Source: Clavelina lepadiformis
Taxonomy: Eukaryota > Chordata > Ascidiacea > Aplousobranchia > Clavelinidae
NCBI RefSeq assembly: GCF_947623445.1
Contig: NC_135242.1
Span: 4,588,001 to 4,652,000 of the forward strand
Direction: 5' to 3'
DNA length: 64,000 nucleotides
In this document: one piece after another, positions 49,101 through 60,945 of the stretch
Numbering within the stretch: the first letter of the stretch is position 1
Layout: the number at the start of each line of letters is the position of its first letter
Program-made: the position numbers and the translations under genes
Notes under the pieces: model-generated
What the model was told of the DNA's origin: nothing
What the model saw: only the letters and a program-made list of their open reading frames with translations
Databases searched by the model: none

Positions 49101-49521
49101 CAACGCGTTTAACGAGTTACTCCACTAAATGGTCAGGGCATTTAAACGTGGGTTTGCCTGTGCAATGTTTTGTTTAAAATGCGGAGTTTAACGACCGATA
49201 AGGTAAAGGTTTTTATTACGTTTCAACCTTCCCGTTAATAATAGAGCCAGGCGTAAGGTGAAACCTCAGCAAAGAGCGTTGTCAGCAACTGTTCCCAGTG
49301 TTCGCACCATTAACCAGTCGCTCAACTCTAAGCACAACAAAGATAAAGAAATATATCGAATCCTCTATGTACCTGCTTCAAATTTAGTAGCGTTGAAATC
49401 TTCGGTCAAAGACGACACGATTGTCCCGAAGCTGGCAAGCACTCCCGCAATTGGAATCATAATTATCCATGACGCAACCACCACCACCCATCCCCACCGC
49501 TGTGGTTTATCGGTCGGGTCG
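43191..49521 (-). CDS. SLC16 / monocarboxylate transporter-like protein (12-TM MFS)
   Basis: Predicted plasma-membrane transporter for monocarboxylates or related small acids; the substrate cannot be read from sequence. Minus-strand exons: 49373-49521, 46231-46405, 45757-45878, 45305-45532, 44667-44866, 44193-44418, 43775-43891, 43191-43642, about 556 codons, all phases consistent. TM1 reads RWGWVVVVASWIIM, the family's N-terminal signature with Arg replacing the usual Gly-Gly. The TM5 signature is YFPRKHQAFATCLASAG. A long, charged central loop (KKALEKEKEFLSEP and onward) separates the two six-TM halves. The C-terminal tail is basic and proline-containing (KKIVRQKVPPPSSRS) and ends NQPLM. 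The first exon starts in phase 2, so at least one upstream exon encodes the start; it was not found with certainty. Intron 1, at about 3 kb, is the longest here and shows only short ORFs. Confidence 0.85.
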
Positions 49522-49836
49522 CTGTGAGTAAAAAAGAAAACTTTGAAGCCGGCAGCTTTTATTAAAAGGATGCAATTTGGCAATCAAGTTTCGAAAAGCA
49601 GGTTGTATACTTGTCACGTGATATGGTATAGCAATCTATAGGTCGTCTATACAATAAACCACCGTGGCACGGATTTTTTGATATCTTGAAGTACATAGAC
49701 GTGATGTGTGCAGTTATAAGAAAAATTAGTGGTTTAAAACAAACCAAAAAGGCGAAGTTAAAAGCAAATATTTGTTATTCACCCCCTTACAGGAGTTATC
49801 GTGGTTATTGCATATTTTATTAGAATAAACATAGAT

Positions 49837-50295
49837 TTACTCTTTCTTGTCCACGGCAGACGTTTTGCTCTTGTCATTCTCCATGATGATGTCCAACGAA
49901 CCGAACGCGAATGCAGCGCGTGAAGCAGATGGGGAGGAGAAACCTTCGCCTGCGTAATTGTCGTCATCGTGCGTGTGGGCCAACCCGTTTGGGTTGAACT
50001 TGACGCTAAGGTTGCACGGAAGGGTATTTTCGGGGTCATTGGACTCTTCAGCAAATACCAATGGCGAGTTTTCCGGCACCACATCCTTACAAGTGTTCTC
50101 CGAGTCGATGGTGATCTCTTTAAACGACTTTGGGAGCAGAGTTTCACTTGCGGATGAGCTCTTGTCATCCGAGAGCGATACTTTAGAGTGGCTAGGAACC
50201 ACGTCATCAGATCGTGACGTCATTTCGTCTGAACTTCCAGTGGAATTATTTTCTCTCGACTCTGTTTGATTCAACAGTTCCCCGGTTTCGACCAT
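49837..50295 (-). CDS. Acidic Ser/Asp-rich ORF, possibly the 5' exon of the MCT-like gene or the 3' exon of another gene
   Basis: The minus-strand ORF runs from ATG (50293-50295) to a stop at 49837-49839, 152 codons. It is hydrophilic, rich in Ser, Asp and Glu, has no membrane segment, and resembles a cytoplasmic tail. A good donor-like site (ACTTGTAAGG) lies inside, but its phase (1) does not match the phase-2 entry of the next transporter exon at 49521. AATAAA lies just after the stop, which would suit a terminal exon. An acceptor-like AG near 50317 keeps the frame open. Composition and length suggest real coding sequence, but its gene is undecided. Confidence 0.4.
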   Translation of the reverse strand: MVETGELLNQTESRENNSTGSSDEMTSRSDDVVPSHSKVSLSDDKSSSASETLLPKSFKEITIDSENTCKDVVPENSPLVFAEESNDPENTLPCNLSVKFNPNGLAHTHDDDNYAGEGFSSPSASRAAFAFGSLDIIMENDKSKTSAVDKKE

Positions 50296-50319
50296 TTTTT
50301 CAGTTTTGTACTTTTCCAC

Positions 50320-53300
50320 GCAGATTTACCTTCCTTGTAATTAATGTCGGAAGTTTTTTACACTTAGCTTGAAATGTTGGTAAGAAAGACAAAAGAATTA
50401 GCATTGTTGCATCATAATTGGGGCAAAAACACGCTGGAAATAACTTTGCGCCAGTGACAAACCATAGGTGTGAATTAGTGCCACATACTTTCCCACGCAA
50501 ACATATACCAACACTCACTGGCCTCTTCGATAAATACTTTATCGAAAAACATTACGTTTCAGGGGAGTCGTCACCCTGTACACGTCTCGTTTTTCACGCT
50601 AAATGGTGTTCTGAATGGACCGAATTTTCTGATCATTACGCTGAATGACCAACGCAAATTTCAGGACCTTGAAAACGCTTTACCAGTTACCAGTTAATCT
50701 AGCAAGCACTTAACCTGTCAGAGCATATATGACGTCATCAATTCATCCAGCCGCACTGTCAGCAGCTTATAATGAGCTGGGCTGTTATTGCGATGCGACG
50801 TTAGAAACACTAACAACATGATACTTCATCATTTTGTAACGCAGCAGCTGTGACAGAGCACAGGATTATTCATACGGTATATATTAAATATTATACAGCA
50901 CACCAATAAGCAATTCCTTCAATGCGGATGGGCTTTGCCGAAAGCGCCGGTGTCTAAAGGTAATTAATGTTGATTGTATTGGCTGCCAAGCCCATTGGGC
51001 CAAAGCAAGGAACGCCTCTCTACGGTGGAATAATTCATGCGATTGGCAGGGAAAGTAATCTGAAAAGCTATTCGCACTGGTCTCGTAAAATTGGAATTGA
51101 CATTCTCATCTGTGCCCAAAGCAAATAAACATATGTCTGAAATCTCGCAGTTATTCTGGTGATTTTGCTACAGATACTTGTTCAGAAAGACGCGGTGCGT
51201 GTATCTGGCTTCTGTTACAATCAAATCGTTATATCAAAACAAGAATTACTTGTAAACTGACCGAATAATATAAACATCTGCTGTAAACACAACATAAACA
51301 ATGTTGTACACAGCTGGATAAGTTACACAGAACAACACCAAAAGAGGTGTAAACAAATTGCGCACAACAAACGAGCGTAACATGGATTGTTCCATTGTCG
51401 TAGGGCATCACTCGTTGGTTGCGAAATTGTGCTTGGCGAATAAATTTCCACAAGGGCCTTGCCTGGACGTATGATGTCGGAAATTGTTGACAGGAGGTCG
51501 GTTCAATCAAAACGTTTTGCGTCGAAGAAAAGATTGAAATCTCTCTGACCAATGAAACAGCTGAACCGTTGGTACAAAAGTGGATTGGTTTTGATATCCG
51601 GGCTTGGAAACTAACACAAGGCAAAACACAAATTTGCGTACGCCTAACAACGATAGCAAATGACGTCAATGATAGCATATTTTTTCATAACTGTTTAGTC
51701 CATAATTAAATATTGCAGTAATATATGAAAATCGTTGTTCAACGCTTAATGTTCAGTTTATGAAAAAAGCGTTCACTGTAAGCCATTACAGCAGATCACA
51801 CGGTTTTGGACTCTTGTGGCACTATGCGCCATGGTAGGTGCTTATCTTCGGTCGGCTCTAATTCATTGATTATATTGCGGCAATTTTTCGTTCGATATAG
51901 CCATGGTAAAAACACATAACAGTACACCTTGCTTAAGCTATGCCGGAATTTTCGTGCCAACCGCCATTAAATTTCCTTTTTTTACTTTTCTATTATGAAA
52001 GCTGCACGCTATTGTTGCTATGATTCCTATTTTTTTTACTCGGTCGTACTTGTGGCACCAAGGTAATGTTTTAGTTCAGGTAACATGTTATATCTTACCT
52101 TACCTAGACCAAGTTTCAAGCTCGTTCGAAACAAAAAGCTATTTTCTACGAAAAATCTCTCTAATTCTTTTGCCTTCGGATTCGCGATATTCAATTTTCT
52201 GTGATTCATGTCTTGCTAAAAGTTACACCGGTTTCCCTGTTTGTCAAGTAATGGTTAACACTGCCACGAAAACACGTGTAACTTTCCGGTAAATTACGTT
52301 GTGTTTCTTAGAAGTGTCGCCTTGTCAACTTACATCGATGTCTACACTTCTTGCCCGTCTAACATACGGTACCTTATGTTAAAAACAACCCAACAATCAT
52401 CTATGTGCGCTTTGATAGCGAACAATAACACCTTGCGTCATTCTGTTTCTCGTCCGCAGATCGTTCGCGATCAGCTGACGAGTGGAAAGAAAAAAAGGGA
52501 CGAAGATAAAAGAGAAACAAGAAATTTCACGGCGCAGAGAGCTTTCAGCTTGCTCAATAATTCATCGAGCAAGCTCAAAATTCAAATTCAGTCAGGGTTA
52601 TTGCACTATACCTACGCCTTTGACAGAAAACAGGCTAAAGTTTTATCGTTAGTATTTGTCTTTAATATTCTTTATCCTTGTTATGTTACTACTGAAATTT
52701 CGCGTTTTTCGGAATGTTATTTTCTAAGAATAAAGGCTGATTTTTCGCCGACGTTTTGTCTTCCTTTTCCTTAACCATTCATGAGTGGGTATGTCGTAAC
52801 CAAATAATGTGTTTCGTAATACCCGACTCTTCTCACAGGGGCATCGGAGAAAATCCTGAAACAGCATTGCGTCATAAAACCGGCCCCACGTGGTTTCGCA
52901 ACAAAGCTGCCTTTCCAAATGCGTAATTTACCTGCTGGCGGACGTGAGTCACGGTATTTTAGCGAAGATGAACTAGCAAATTGGTGAGAAACCAAACCAA
53001 GCCAAGAAAATTTCCCGCAGGAACCTTTGGGCCGCAGAAGAACGGCCATATAGCGGTTTTGAGCAAATTTACCTTATCAGATTTGTGTCACTCGTTTTGA
53101 GGATTTAAAAGGATGACCGAAAAATTACATGACAATTTTTATCAATCTTGTACTTGAATACAAAAAATTAACACTTTCCTGATTTCATCCAACCTGTACT
53201 TTAATGAATCAAATATCTATTGGAAAATTAATCACTGACAAGCATCGACAAGTAATACTTGCTTGATAAGGAACATTTTAAATATATAGAACCTCAACGA

Positions 53301-56300
53301 CAATTATTTTAAACGGAATTCATGCAGAAAGCACCGTACACTTCTAAAAATAAATCTATACTCGGAAACGTACGTGCAAAACGCACACAGCCCTTTTTCG
53401 ATTTTGCATAGATTTGACCTAAGTCAGCATTTCTGGCACAGTCGACAATTGTTAGTGACCTACTCAGCAATTGAAAGCCACTCAGTTTGCTAAATATAGA
53501 AGACCTAACGCTTCATTTGATCCAGCACTATCACCACAAATATACTGTCACTTCCTTTCTGACAGCTCTGGATCACTTGTTAACATTGCTGCAAGCTACC
53601 AATGATTTTTCTTGGCTCATGCCTTGCGCATGTTACCTTGGGGCTTGGGCGCCACTTTTGCCACAAACCACAAATCTGTGCATTAATAACTGAAAGGTAT
53701 GAAAACACACAAAATCCTTGCACAAAGATAAATAGTAATATTTTTGTCGAAGCATAAAATTTGCCAAAAATTTCAGCACTAGCGTAATGGATAAACTTCG
53801 CATCTTTCTTCTGTTATAATAAGTTAGTCGTTTGCGGTTGTTAATACGTCATCACACCATTAACCGGTATCTCGGCAACGAGGTCAAATAAACTAGTAGA
53901 GTTTGTAACAATAAAGAGCATATAACCAAGGACCGGCTACGAAAATCATAATTAGTTATACAACGAACACACTGCGGAGATGGGACCTAGTTTTCTGTTC
54001 CTGTATTGCTAACAAGTGTCGTGGCTATTACGGTATCACTACAGCAGTCGTTATAGTAGTCGTTTACACGCGCGAACAATCGTTTGCTAAACCATAAATC
54101 TTGTTCGCGTTTATCTAATACTTGAAGGTTGGCAGGTTGTAACGAAATCACGAAGAAAATCTTTGATTAGCATGTACTGTAAAACGTTCTTGGGGAATTC
54201 CTGAACAACTAAGTGAATTAATATGGTGTTTGTGCCATTTCTGCCTTTTAGCATTTTACGATACTCGTTGGTTTTTCTCTCACCAGTTTATTACCCCCAC
54301 TTACTGCGCGATAGCCTGCGGTGTAAGTAGGCACGTGACTTCCATTATTCCAACGCAGCCCGTAATACACAGGGTTACGTAATGGCCGTGATTACTTTGT
54401 GCGAGTTCAAGTATCTAAACTGCCTACTTACCACTCATATAACAATGGTTCGCCGGCAACTGCAAAACAAAGTAACAGCCTTTGCCCTTCTCCCTCGTTC
54501 AGTACACTTCTACTATTTCTGCTCGAGTTTGTTGTTTCCCGTTATAACAACTGTTAACTGTTTCGCGGACGAAGGAGCTTCATGATGACGCAAACGCTTG
54601 TATCAGTTGGGCTCCAACATGCGTCATTAGAATAAGTTATCGCGTTTTTTCAAGGGACCTTTACACCCTCATAGCCAATTCTAATGTAAACTTGTTCCTA
54701 TAATGAAGCCACAATAGGCTACGACTCTATCAATAGCTGATTCTTTACTTCGTTTCAGCTGTTTTTCTGACACAGTTCAAAGCCCCAATCGTCTGGCAAG
54801 TTGCAAATGTACAGAAATCAAGCAACTCAGCAAGAACAGCTACGTCACTGCTCGACGTCACTTTCAGAAAAAAACACATAATTTAAAAAATTTTACTACC
54901 AAGTGAATGAAACTACTATGAGGACAGATCAACATACGACGTTTATATGGAACCTACTGCAAACATTTTTTGCCCTACAGCTTTTGCGACAGAAAAATTA
55001 CCAGCGTGAAAACAAAATATTCGCAAAGATTCTTGCAAAACCGGCCCCTATTTTAAGCAGATTGTATCAATAGTGATGATGGATACGCAATTGGTCAACA
55101 TTACTTTTGATATGGCACTGACCAATGACGTTGCTCTCTTCATCTTCACCTATCTTAATGGTGCTTACACAGGCGATAAGACGTCGCTCTGACTTCCAAA
55201 CTTAATGGACATTTAAAATAGAGAAGGCTTAAACCGCGAGGTCAACGCTAATAACTTTAAAAGCAGACGAAGGATTCACTGTTCTATTCTGCAAAATTAA
55301 ACTTTACCTAAGTTTCAGATGTGCGGCATAATTCACAAAGCATATAATAGTCATTTCTTACCAAACCACAACCAGTTTTGCCATGTACTTATGGTTATCT
55401 AGGTCACTCACCTACATTTGGCCAAGCTAATCTGACCGCTATCTATATATTTATACCGTAGTTGGTCAGCTGATTACTTCAACCTTTCACTTCTCTTCCA
55501 CGAAATTCGGATCGTCTTTTGTGGGTTCGACTTGTTTTCGCTGTCGTCACGCTCCGCTGCAAACAGCTGTAATATTTTGCAAAAACCTGCGAGTCGTTAA
55601 AATCTGCGCATGACTCTCAAATTCCGTAGGCGAATGCCGATCGTTTTAACTCGCTTATTTCTTGGGTGCAAAGATTTCAACACGTTTCTAAGTTATTGTC
55701 TATATTCAGAGCTATTTATATTATGCAAGCCTTGTGGTCGGTGCCTGTTGTTGAATGCTACTTTTGTATGGTTTTATCTCGCGCTAGCCACTATACAATT
55801 ACAGAAAACTTGCGAAAGCGAATAGCAAACGCTGTTTGTTAAATATAACACAATGTCGTTCGTTATATTTTGCAAATTTCTTCTTCGCTATCCTAGTGAG
55901 TGCAAACAGGTTGTTGCTGCAATTGCTTTCTATACTTATGAACCTTGTGTTTGGGCACCTCAATCTGTGGTGATCCTTATTGCGTTTGATGGCAGTTTTG
56001 TAATTCTGTTTGGCTGCTTAGGTTTAAGAAAATATAGCTGAACAGCTTTTTATAACATGAACTTACAATATGTAATTAATCATGCATAGTTGGCGAAAGT
56101 GGAAGCGATAATAGGTTATTAATAGTCTTGTACTAAACATAACTTAATTAAATCGTCTAAATATAGAATCAGGTTCAGAGTCTATTTATCTTACTTCCAT
56201 GAAAATCTGGGATCCAGCAAAGTGTACCAGGTACCAGCTACAACGAAATATTGGCCTTGGCAAATTGCTGCAGGATTTATTTAAATGCCGCACATAAGCG

Positions 56301-57444
56301 GCGGCTGTAAGAAATTACTGAAATATGCCGGTGGCACTTTGTCCCAAAACTGCCAGGAATTTTGTTTTTCCACCACGCTAAAGGTCGTCCAGCTTACATA
56401 ATATTACGTCAGGCTTTGCCTTATTGTTGTAGTTGTAGTTTTTGTAAAAAAACGCAAAAAATAGTTTGCATGTTGAACCACCGCGATAACACCTACGGAC
56501 GTGAATAAGTGAAAAGTGTTTATTATGGGCAAAGATAATATTTACAATGCAGAAATCGAGCCTGGCATTTCCAAGCAAAGTAAAGATACCGAAGTTAATG
56601 TCTTGAAGTTTAACTCTACAAGTTGTTGTTTGCGATATATTTGAACCGGCGAAAAGCTGGTGGTTGCCGGTTCTCTGGTTACTTATTCCAAACCGGTAAA
56701 GATCTTTATTTAAGATTGTTTAGAATTGAGATGAACAAGTAACTATGTAACTAACTTCATCTATGAACCGGTAACTCAATAAGAAACCACATGTTGACAG
56801 ATAATCAAGTTGCTGTTTTAAATTCTCAGATTATCACGAAACTTCATTCAAATGTAGGTTGAATAAAAATGGTTTTTATCGTTTTTCAAAAAAATTATTT
56901 TTTTAACCTTTTATATCTTAATCGTTAAGCTCATCACCAGGCCAATTTGTGCCAAGCCAGGATGGTATTATTTGCTTTTGAGAAAATACAGTGAAAACTT
57001 GGTACCTCGACTCATTTTATGTTAAAAAATCGGATAACTCAAAGTCGTTTAACTCGTCCCGGCAAAAGCCTAGATCTAGTAATGTCAGTTTTACAAACTA
57101 TACGAATATCGACTTTGGATGATTAGCGGACTTTTTAGCGTTGAGACAATAAGCTTTTAATGTAAAGTTAATATGGTTCGAAGCATTTGTGCTTCATTAC
57201 TATTTACTAACTTTCCTTTGTTAAAAATGTATTGTTATTATTTCTACAACGTATGTAAGTGTGAACCATAACCAAGCAGAATGTAAATAATGCAACAACG
57301 TGACGACATTTTTGTTTATGAAATATTCACAGCGTTGAATCCGCACATAACAACAGAAAGAGCATAGCAACAACTTTGAAGAGAAACCTCACTAAACACT
57401 GAACTGTGAAAGAAATAAAAGCAAGCATACATTGCGACAAAATG
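50320..57444. other. Large region without a recognised gene
   Basis: About 7 kb of AT-rich DNA upstream of the MCT-like gene and downstream of the GPCR. The longest ORFs (51229-51678 minus; 52301-52774 plus) show no domain, no membrane-protein pattern and no splice structure I trust. At 56989, after TA, the sequence CAGTGAAAACTTGGTACC with nearby ATAACTC motifs resembles the end of a Tigger/pogo element, but no partner end was found. Confidence 0.4.
56989..57085. mobile_element. Possible Tigger/pogo-like terminal fragment
   Basis: After a TA dinucleotide the sequence begins CAGTGAAAACTTGGTACCTC and continues with GGATAACTC and TTTAACTCG, a pattern seen in pogo/Tigger terminal repeats. No inverted partner or transposase was found, so the right boundary is arbitrary. 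Confidence 0.3.
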
Positions 57445-60400
57445 TCAGTATTTGGAGACGCTTCTGTAACTACTGGATCTTAAGCTCCTGCGCGTCACCG
57501 CGCGGCTTTTTTCTTCACTTTTCATACACCGGCAAAGGATGTTGCACGCTTTTCGTAGCAGTAATCTGAAATCAGACAAGGATGTTGTCAACTGCTATTT
57601 CCGTTAACAGGCAACCCACTGAATGAAGCTGTAAGTTCTATGTAAACGTAGTCTACGACCCGATGTGTTTTATAGACGAAACTATTCAAAACTAATACAA
57701 CATAAATTTTTGTTAGGGCTATTTTTGAAGGTTATCGTCAACAAATTTTTATATGACAAACAAAAAAGAAAAAAATGTTTGCCATGGCAGCAAATCTTGC
57801 AGTATAAGATTTTTTAAAAGCTGAAAAACTCATCGTTTCCCGAGTTTAGGAAAAAAACACAAATTATTTCCTCACCTGTACTGACTGCGCATGCGCGCGT
57901 TCATGAAGCAATAAATGATCGGATTGACGCAGGAATTAAACCACGTGATGATGCTGGCAAACATATGGGCTCTTGGATCGATGTTGAAGGATTTTGGAAA
58001 CAAATTGACGATAACACTCGGCAGAAATAGGATCATGAACACAAGACAAATTGCAACACTAATTCGCAGTAACCGACGGTCGACAATCTGTAAGTTTATA
58101 AAATTGGTTCGTGTTATGCGTGGTATTTAAGACTGAAATATCAAAAACCTGGAAAGTTACAGTCAACAAAGAAGGAAACTACTAACAAAATAGTGTCTGA
58201 AATTTGAATCTCAAATGTCCAATCGGACAACAAAGCAAACTTTTAACTAGCTAATATGATCGTTTATATACTCGGTGTAGATATCTGGTATGCGGAGTAA
58301 CGTTTGTAATGCGGCAAAGAGTTGTTTTTCATGCGTTTTGGTCTGAGCAGAATGTTCAAATAAGTCAAATAAAAGAACATCGCACAAACTGCAACTTACT
58401 TTGCGTTGTCTCGTCGCCATCTTCACCGCTGTGTAGTTTCGACGAATTCGCTTGCTGCTGAACAAAGCGTTTGTGATAACGACAAAGAAGGTAAAAATTG
58501 ACTTGCACATCCAGCAGTCTAATTCAATTAATTCCAAGTATATTTCATACTACAGTAGTACACTGAAGTGCAGTACATATACAGTGTGTTAGACTATCAC
58601 TTTACCATACAGCATGCTCTATTCGGGTCGTATCAGTGTCTCACCTTGCTCTACCTCTTGGCGGTGTCTCTGGTGTTCCTACGTTATTCGATGAGAGACG
58701 CAAGTTCGTTCCTCCTGTAAGCAAACTTTCCTTGTTGTTTGAAGGTCATTTAAAACTTATGCCATGCATTATACAGTACTTATGGTTAGTTTTTTGTTTC
58801 CGGCGATATCAAGTCACTTACCCAGGGATGTGCTGCTTTTTCGCACTTCGTTGTTCGAAGTGTGATTTCGATTCATGTCCACGTTGTGGTGCATGGGATC
58901 AAACACAGGCGAACCGGGCTCGGATTTGGACGTCGTTCGGTTTAAAGTTGCGTGTCTGCGATAAAATCTACGCTTTACCGACTTCATTCTTGCGAACTGA
59001 CTTGGACTATTTATTATGTGCTCAAGTTATCTACTTTAAAATTCTAAGGCAAAAATAATTAATTCCAGTCGCTACCGGGATCTTGTTTGCAATTTTTGTG
59101 ACAATAAAGTTAAATGCAAAGGCATATAGTTTATTATTTTGATACAAGTTTCAGTACCGGCACATCTTCATCCCCGTATGTTCGTTCGTCGCAGATGATG
59201 CTTTACGTGGTGGTTTGGGTTGTAAATGCGTGTCACTCACCGACAAACGTTTACTGAAAGAAATCGTCAACGTTAACGCAATATTGTTCGCCATACGCCA
59301 AATACAATTGATGCCCAACTGGCATCTAATAATACGTATGAGCAACGCGTTTATTGTCTTACTCGTAGGCCTGCGTTAGATTGGTCCGGACTGGTTTATT
59401 GTGTTTATTTGGATCAACTTCTAGTGTTGTCTCATCTGCTTCTACTCTTGATCTGTTTTGGATGGATTTGTTTCGTGCGCTTGAACTGTTGCTATAGCGA
59501 AAGTCTGTTTAACAAACATAAAACATTGATGCAATCTTAAAATCTAAAGCTTCATCACTTGTTTATTGGATCGAAAATCAAATCACAATAAATTGATGAA
59601 ATTATCTAAATAAATAAATTATATTATTATATGAAAATGATTAAATTATTAGTCGGTTAACTGAAAACAATTTTGTAATAAATCCTGTTTCATTTCCTGC
59701 TGAGCAAGATTATAAATTAGAAAAAGCGGATGACACATTTAACCGAATTTAAAACGTTGTTTTAGCCAAAACAAATCGAAAATAATTGAATCATTATGGT
59801 CATATCCAGTGGAAATTACTCTCGTATTTTAGTTGCCGGAATTTCCATAATAACTTCTTGAACGCAAAATTAATCACAGTAGATAACATTTTCAGAGAAT
59901 AAAAACTATTTTCGGTGTTATTGCTTTTGAATAAATGTCTTTATCGCTGTTTACCTGAATGTGACGACTTCATCGCTTTGGTGACAGACATTCCAATATT
60001 TTTCGAAGTTCGAAAAATCATCGCATAAAGAACGATCATTATCAGCAACGGCAGAAATTGAAAGAGAACGCGGGTAAACTAATGAAAAAAGCAGCAGAAA
60101 TTTTTTATAGCTTGGCGTAGACGTCAAAAGAGTTTTACCATTAGATCAAAGTTTTATGAACCATTCGAGTTTAAAAGTAAAAGTTTTCCATAAAACATGA
60201 CATAAATATTTAACTTACTTGCATGTAGTTACGCTGGACATCATTCCATTTACTGACTAGAAAAACGCATAAAGTGAGAGGCGTCGCCCAACCATATCCC
60301 ACCAGATCCCCGCTTGAATTCTTGAAGAAGAAAAAGGGAAGCATAATGACAGGGGCAAATAGCCACGAGATGATGATAGTGAGCATCATGCGTCGTTTCG

Positions 60401-60945
60401 AAAATAAGCGGTCGTAGTGCTTTGGATAAACGACCCCGACAAATCTGGGGGAATATAGAAAAAAATGTATGAATAAAAAGTTACTTTTGCGTTAAGCATT
60501 TTTCGGAAGCTATTTGGCTTTCGTAGACGTTAAAAACGTTTTTCTATTTTTTGTTATTGAGTCAATAGCACAAAATGGTTTTAATACCAAATATAGTGAA
60601 CATCTGTCCAATAACACGTATTGCTTTAATCATGTTTATAATTTCAGCAATATTATTTTTCATATGCTTGAATGATTGGAGTGATGTTCACAATTAACTA
60701 TAAGCCAAAATATGCAAGTCACCATGCAAAACAGTGGGTACAATACACTAACAAATACTGTAGAGTGTAGACTTTAAGCCAGAGGTACGTGTACGGTAGT
60801 TCAACACCAACACAATAAAGCGAAAATTCTTGGTATACCTGTTTACGGTGATAGTTAGCAAGCATACTATAGACGTGTAGCCGCAGCAGTAGTAAGAAAA
60901 CGCCATGAACGAGCAGGTAAAAGAATCTTCCCCGAACGGCCACGT
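57445..60945 (-). CDS. Class A (rhodopsin-like) GPCR, 5' end missing
   Basis: Minus-strand exons: 60839-60945, 60219-60444, 59955-60078, 59241-59253 (13-nt, tentative), 58400-58457, 57876-58087, 57445-57565; the frame is continuous to the stop. TM3 begins TWPFGEDSFTC, with the disulphide Cys, and ends TITVNRFVGVVYP, so the usual DRY is NRF. TM4 is ISWLFAPVIMLPFFFF. The second extracellular loop has a Cys (TPLTLCVF). TM5 is FLPLLIMIVLYAMIF, TM6 is ISVAICLVFMILFLP and TM7 carries NPIIYCF. The tail has a Cys cluster (CNILCRC) suited to palmitoylation and ends in a Ser/Arg-rich stretch. NRF plus the VVYPKHYD loop resembles the melatonin, GPR84 and Moody/Tre1 group; the ligand cannot be told. The first exon seen enters in phase 0; TM1-TM2 exons were not found between 60946 and the window end. 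Confidence 0.8.

Noticed and set aside
51229..51678. 149-codon minus ORF
   Set aside because: Cys-rich but irregular composition with no family resemblance; in a 7-kb region without splice-supported exons. Likely chance.
52301..52774. 157-codon plus ORF
   Set aside because: No recognisable motif and no coding neighbours.
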